Below, piece after piece: positions 61,630 to 64,000 of a stretch of DNA of 64,000 nt. Under the pieces are notes generated by a model. The model did no database searches and had not been told where the DNA came from. It worked only from the letters and a program-made list of their open reading frames with translations. Source of the DNA: Gigaspora margarita (Eukaryota > Glomeromycota > Glomeromycetes > Diversisporales > Gigasporaceae); contig WTPW01000650.1 of the NCBI GenBank assembly GCA_009809945.1, forward strand, positions 253,957 to 317,956. Reading direction: 5' to 3'. A program made the position numbers and the translations under genes. Numbering within the stretch: position 1 is the stretch's first letter; each line of letters starts with the position of its first letter.

Positions 61630-64000
61630 CATGGGCTGGGTCAGGCCAGGTTTTAGCAAAAACCTGAAATTGAACCAGAAAACTGGTTCAGGTCCAAGTA
61701 TAAACCTGTACCTGACTATTTGATACCTGACCCGAACTGGAACCAGTATAAGTATACTTTACTCACATGAAAACAATGCATTTTAAAAAAATTTTACTAA
61801 GCAAAATGCACAATTTTATTATAAATTGCAAAATTCTAACAGGTTGCGATTACAAAATCTAAATTTCAAGCATTGTGCATATGTTCGAAAAAATTAATTC
61901 GTTTATTTTTCTGCAATTTTTAACTCTAATATTTTGAATTTTATATAGTTTTAAAAGAAATCCATTCTATTACGTATTTAGCTATCTAGTCCCTCCACCA
62001 TGATCTCAAACATATAGCTTCTCAAACTGTTTTACAATCTAACTAGTTTCTCTTGTCAGTGACCATATCTCCACTTATACTAAACATCTGTTCGCTCAGA
62101 ATACTTGTTGCTATTATTGGAAGAATATCACAAACAAATTTTGTGAAATTTGGATTACATGATTCATTATTTTGCTACTACTTTAAAATATCAATATTCC
62201 CACTTGTTCGTAGTACTAGTAAATATATATCTAATTCACTTTGTTGTTCTACATATAATCGCTTGTACATTCATACCATTATATTAGATGGTTCTTTGGT
62301 CATATAAGCCGCATCTTGACTAGGAACAGGTGCATAGTCATTTTCATATTTGTTTGTAGCACTAAAAAAACAATATTAGTTGTTAATTTTTATAATATAT
62401 AACATAATTTGTACTACTAACTTACATTTCTTTGATTTGATTAATAAATCGTGATTACTACAGTCGGACCTCTCTAAATGCAACCTCCCTAAATGCATAT
62501 CTAAGTAAAATCTCCCTAAATGCATGGCTTTTTTTCGGTCCAACTTAATATAACACTTATAGATTTTTACCTCTCTAAATGTATAACCTCTCTAAATGCA
62601 TGTTTTTAAAAATTTTTACTATGGTCCCGATGCTATGCATTTAGAGAGGTCTGACTGTATTTGAGAGTTTCGAAATATCCAAGTTTAAGTCGTGGATCTA
62701 ATATTACTGCAGCAACATTTAGTATATTTAATTTTTGACAATATTCTAAAAGCTTCGTGGTTGTAGCCTCATACCCATGAGCAAACTATTGTAGAATGTT
62801 TTCCTTTTTCATAGCTTCATTAAGTGTTTCAACTAACAAATAATAGAGAGGATAACTATTAACAAAGTTGAATATTCTTGTTTTGACATCTCAACCATTG
62901 CTAAATTAAACAAAATATTAAGAGTTTTTTTTTAAAAAAAAAAGTTGACTAAGTCATTACTAACCTTCTTTAAATGGTGCTAAAATTGAAACAAGAAGTT
63001 TAATTTTCCTCAGTAAGTATATATTGATGTAAATCTAGATTGGTACAAGAGATAGTGTCTAGCACAATTTGTAATACTAATACACGAGCGTACATTTCAT
63101 ATGTAGAGTTCTACTGAGTAAGAACGTCAAAAATCAGCTTTAAAATCCTTATATTATGTATTGAACACAATATTTTCAACTTTTTATAACATATCTTCGA
63201 TCCTCTAATACCTTTGATTAATGCATATAACTAAAAAAAAATTAATTCACCAAATGCATTTATTTGTCAAAAAAAAAATACAAATAAATAAACAACCATT
63301 TCTAATTCCTTTCCTATATCATTAAAAATACTTTGTACTACAAGATTTAGAATATGAGCGAAGCATTATACTAATTGTTGTTTATCATTAAATTGAATAC
63401 CAGCTGATAAAATAGAGTCAAAAAAGACTTGTAAAAATCTATCATTAGAAGGCGCATTATCATGCGTAATCGCTATTATTTTAGAAATAATTCCATTGAT
63501 CGAAGATAGTTTTTCATGGCACTAGCTATTTCAGCACCCATATGTTGCCCATCCATGTAAATAAAATCAAGTAAAAGATGTTTTATCGACTATGATGTAT
63601 CTAGATAATGTATGGTAACTGATATGAATGATTTGTCATTATTATCAGTTGTCCAAATGTCTGTTGTGTTTGATATGCACCCAGAAACTTTTTGTAGTTT
63701 TTTTTCAAAGTCATTCACATTCTTCTTCAAAATTTCTAGTTATGTGCCTTTTTATTGTATCTAATGATGGTACTAAAAAAAAAAAAAACAAAATAAATTA
63801 AAAATTAAAAAAAAATATTAAAAATACATAAATAAATACCTATTGCTTGGGGTTTCAAATATGTAAATATTTCTCTAAGACCATCAATTTCAATTATGTA
63901 AAATGACCAGTTATGTTTAATAATCTATTGTTTAATAAGGTCAATAAATTTCTTAGAATTAAAGGGTTCACAACCTTGACCTATAGCCTAACAATTTATA
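61630..64000 (-). mobile_element. hAT transposon with decayed transposase, runs off the right edge
   Basis: The minus strand from the edge reads QGCEPFNSKKFIDLIKQ and HNWSFYIIEIDGLREIFTYL, then VSGCISNTTDIWTTDNNDKS, YMDGQHMGAEIASAMKNYL, IAITHDNAPSNDRFLQVFFD, CFAHILNLVVQSIFNDIG, NSTYEMYARVLVLQIVLDTI, VAAVILDPRLKLGYFETL and the dimerisation domain ELDIYLLVLRT...DILPIIATSILSEQMFSISG (62060-62260). This is the full hAT order (DIWTTD, DNAPSND, C.H.LNL, LDPR.K..YF, hATC). Several stops and frame changes make it inactive. Between it and the end at 61630 (catgggctgggtcagg) the word cctgaa/ttcagg/cctgac is repeated in both orientations (61640-61740). An MITE (62461-62657) interrupts the gene. The 5' part lies outside the window. 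Confidence 0.85.
62461..62657. mobile_element. Tc1/mariner-like MITE, word ctctctaaatgca
   Basis: Ends cagtcggacctctctaaatg and the complement catttagagaggtctgactg, flanked by TA on both sides (62459-62460, 62658-62659). The word ct(c/a)cctaaatgca / ctctctaaatg(c/t)a occurs five times on the left and centre and once inverted at the right. 197 bp, non-coding. It sits inside the hAT transposase gene. Confidence 0.92.

Overview
The window looks like a contig from an arbuscular mycorrhizal fungus of the Rhizophagus type (Glomeromycotina). This is inferred from composition and gene content, not from a search. The DNA is very AT-rich and introns are only about 60-72 bp. Host genes include a fungal-type Miro GTPase, ribosomal protein eS28 and a Sel1-repeat/protein-kinase fusion. 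Most of the sequence is layers of nested mobile elements. A few N bases (11428; 14660-16362) fall mainly in one transposase-like repeat.

Layout: 1-13.2 kb is repeat-only: degenerate LINE relics, palindromic MITEs, a 2.9-kb foldback element built from about 11 hairpin units, several hAT-type non-autonomous elements with 8-bp target duplications, and a tRNA-derived SINE. 13.7-16.2 kb is a decayed transposase-like gene. 16.8-18.8 kb (minus) is a Sel1-kinase gene with resolvable small introns, including a 20-nt exon, but with frame disruptions. 20.7-22.8 kb (minus) is a multi-exon gene with a PD-(D/E)XK nuclease-like motif. 23.0-23.55 kb is a pair of related non-coding units. 25.0-26.3 kb holds relics of a protein disulfide isomerase and of histone H4. 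26.5-35.7 kb is a hAT-type element (TSD tgctgaat) carrying a MITE and an almost complete 7.7-kb LINE (TSD attattagtatactac). 36.2-36.9 kb has a Cys-rich exon and a TPR relic. 37.4-37.7 kb is the intact eS28 gene. 39.0-42.3 kb (minus) is an intact, many-exon GEM1 (Miro) gene. 42.4-48 kb is AT-rich repeat territory with a 1-kb palindromic element. 48.1-48.9 kb (minus) is a pogo/Tigger relic. 50.7-53.0 kb (minus) is an rve-integrase fossil and 53.0-57.7 kb (plus) a gag/protease LTR-type fossil; both are riddled with later insertions, including a second SINE and a 1.15-kb poly(A)-tailed retroposed sequence. 58.9-61.55 kb (minus) is a second LINE with an intact 5' end but no 3' half. From 61.6 kb to the right edge (minus) lies a decayed but recognisable hAT transposase gene with its own subterminal repeat array.

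The strongest unusual pattern is a class of hAT-type elements (at least six with good 8-bp target duplications) in which each element carries its own short word, repeated many times in both orientations next to its ends. The word differs between elements (GGGCATGCC, TGTCCCA, TTGGTCAAA, TTGGACAATGTCCAA and others), even between two elements that share the same termini and core. The hAT transposase copy at the right edge has the same architecture with yet another word, which suggests that subterminal transposase-binding words turn over quickly. A second notable feature is the LINE ORF1, which contains about six collinear copies of a Tyr/Phe-rich repeat in both LINE copies. Its stop codon overlaps the ORF2 start.
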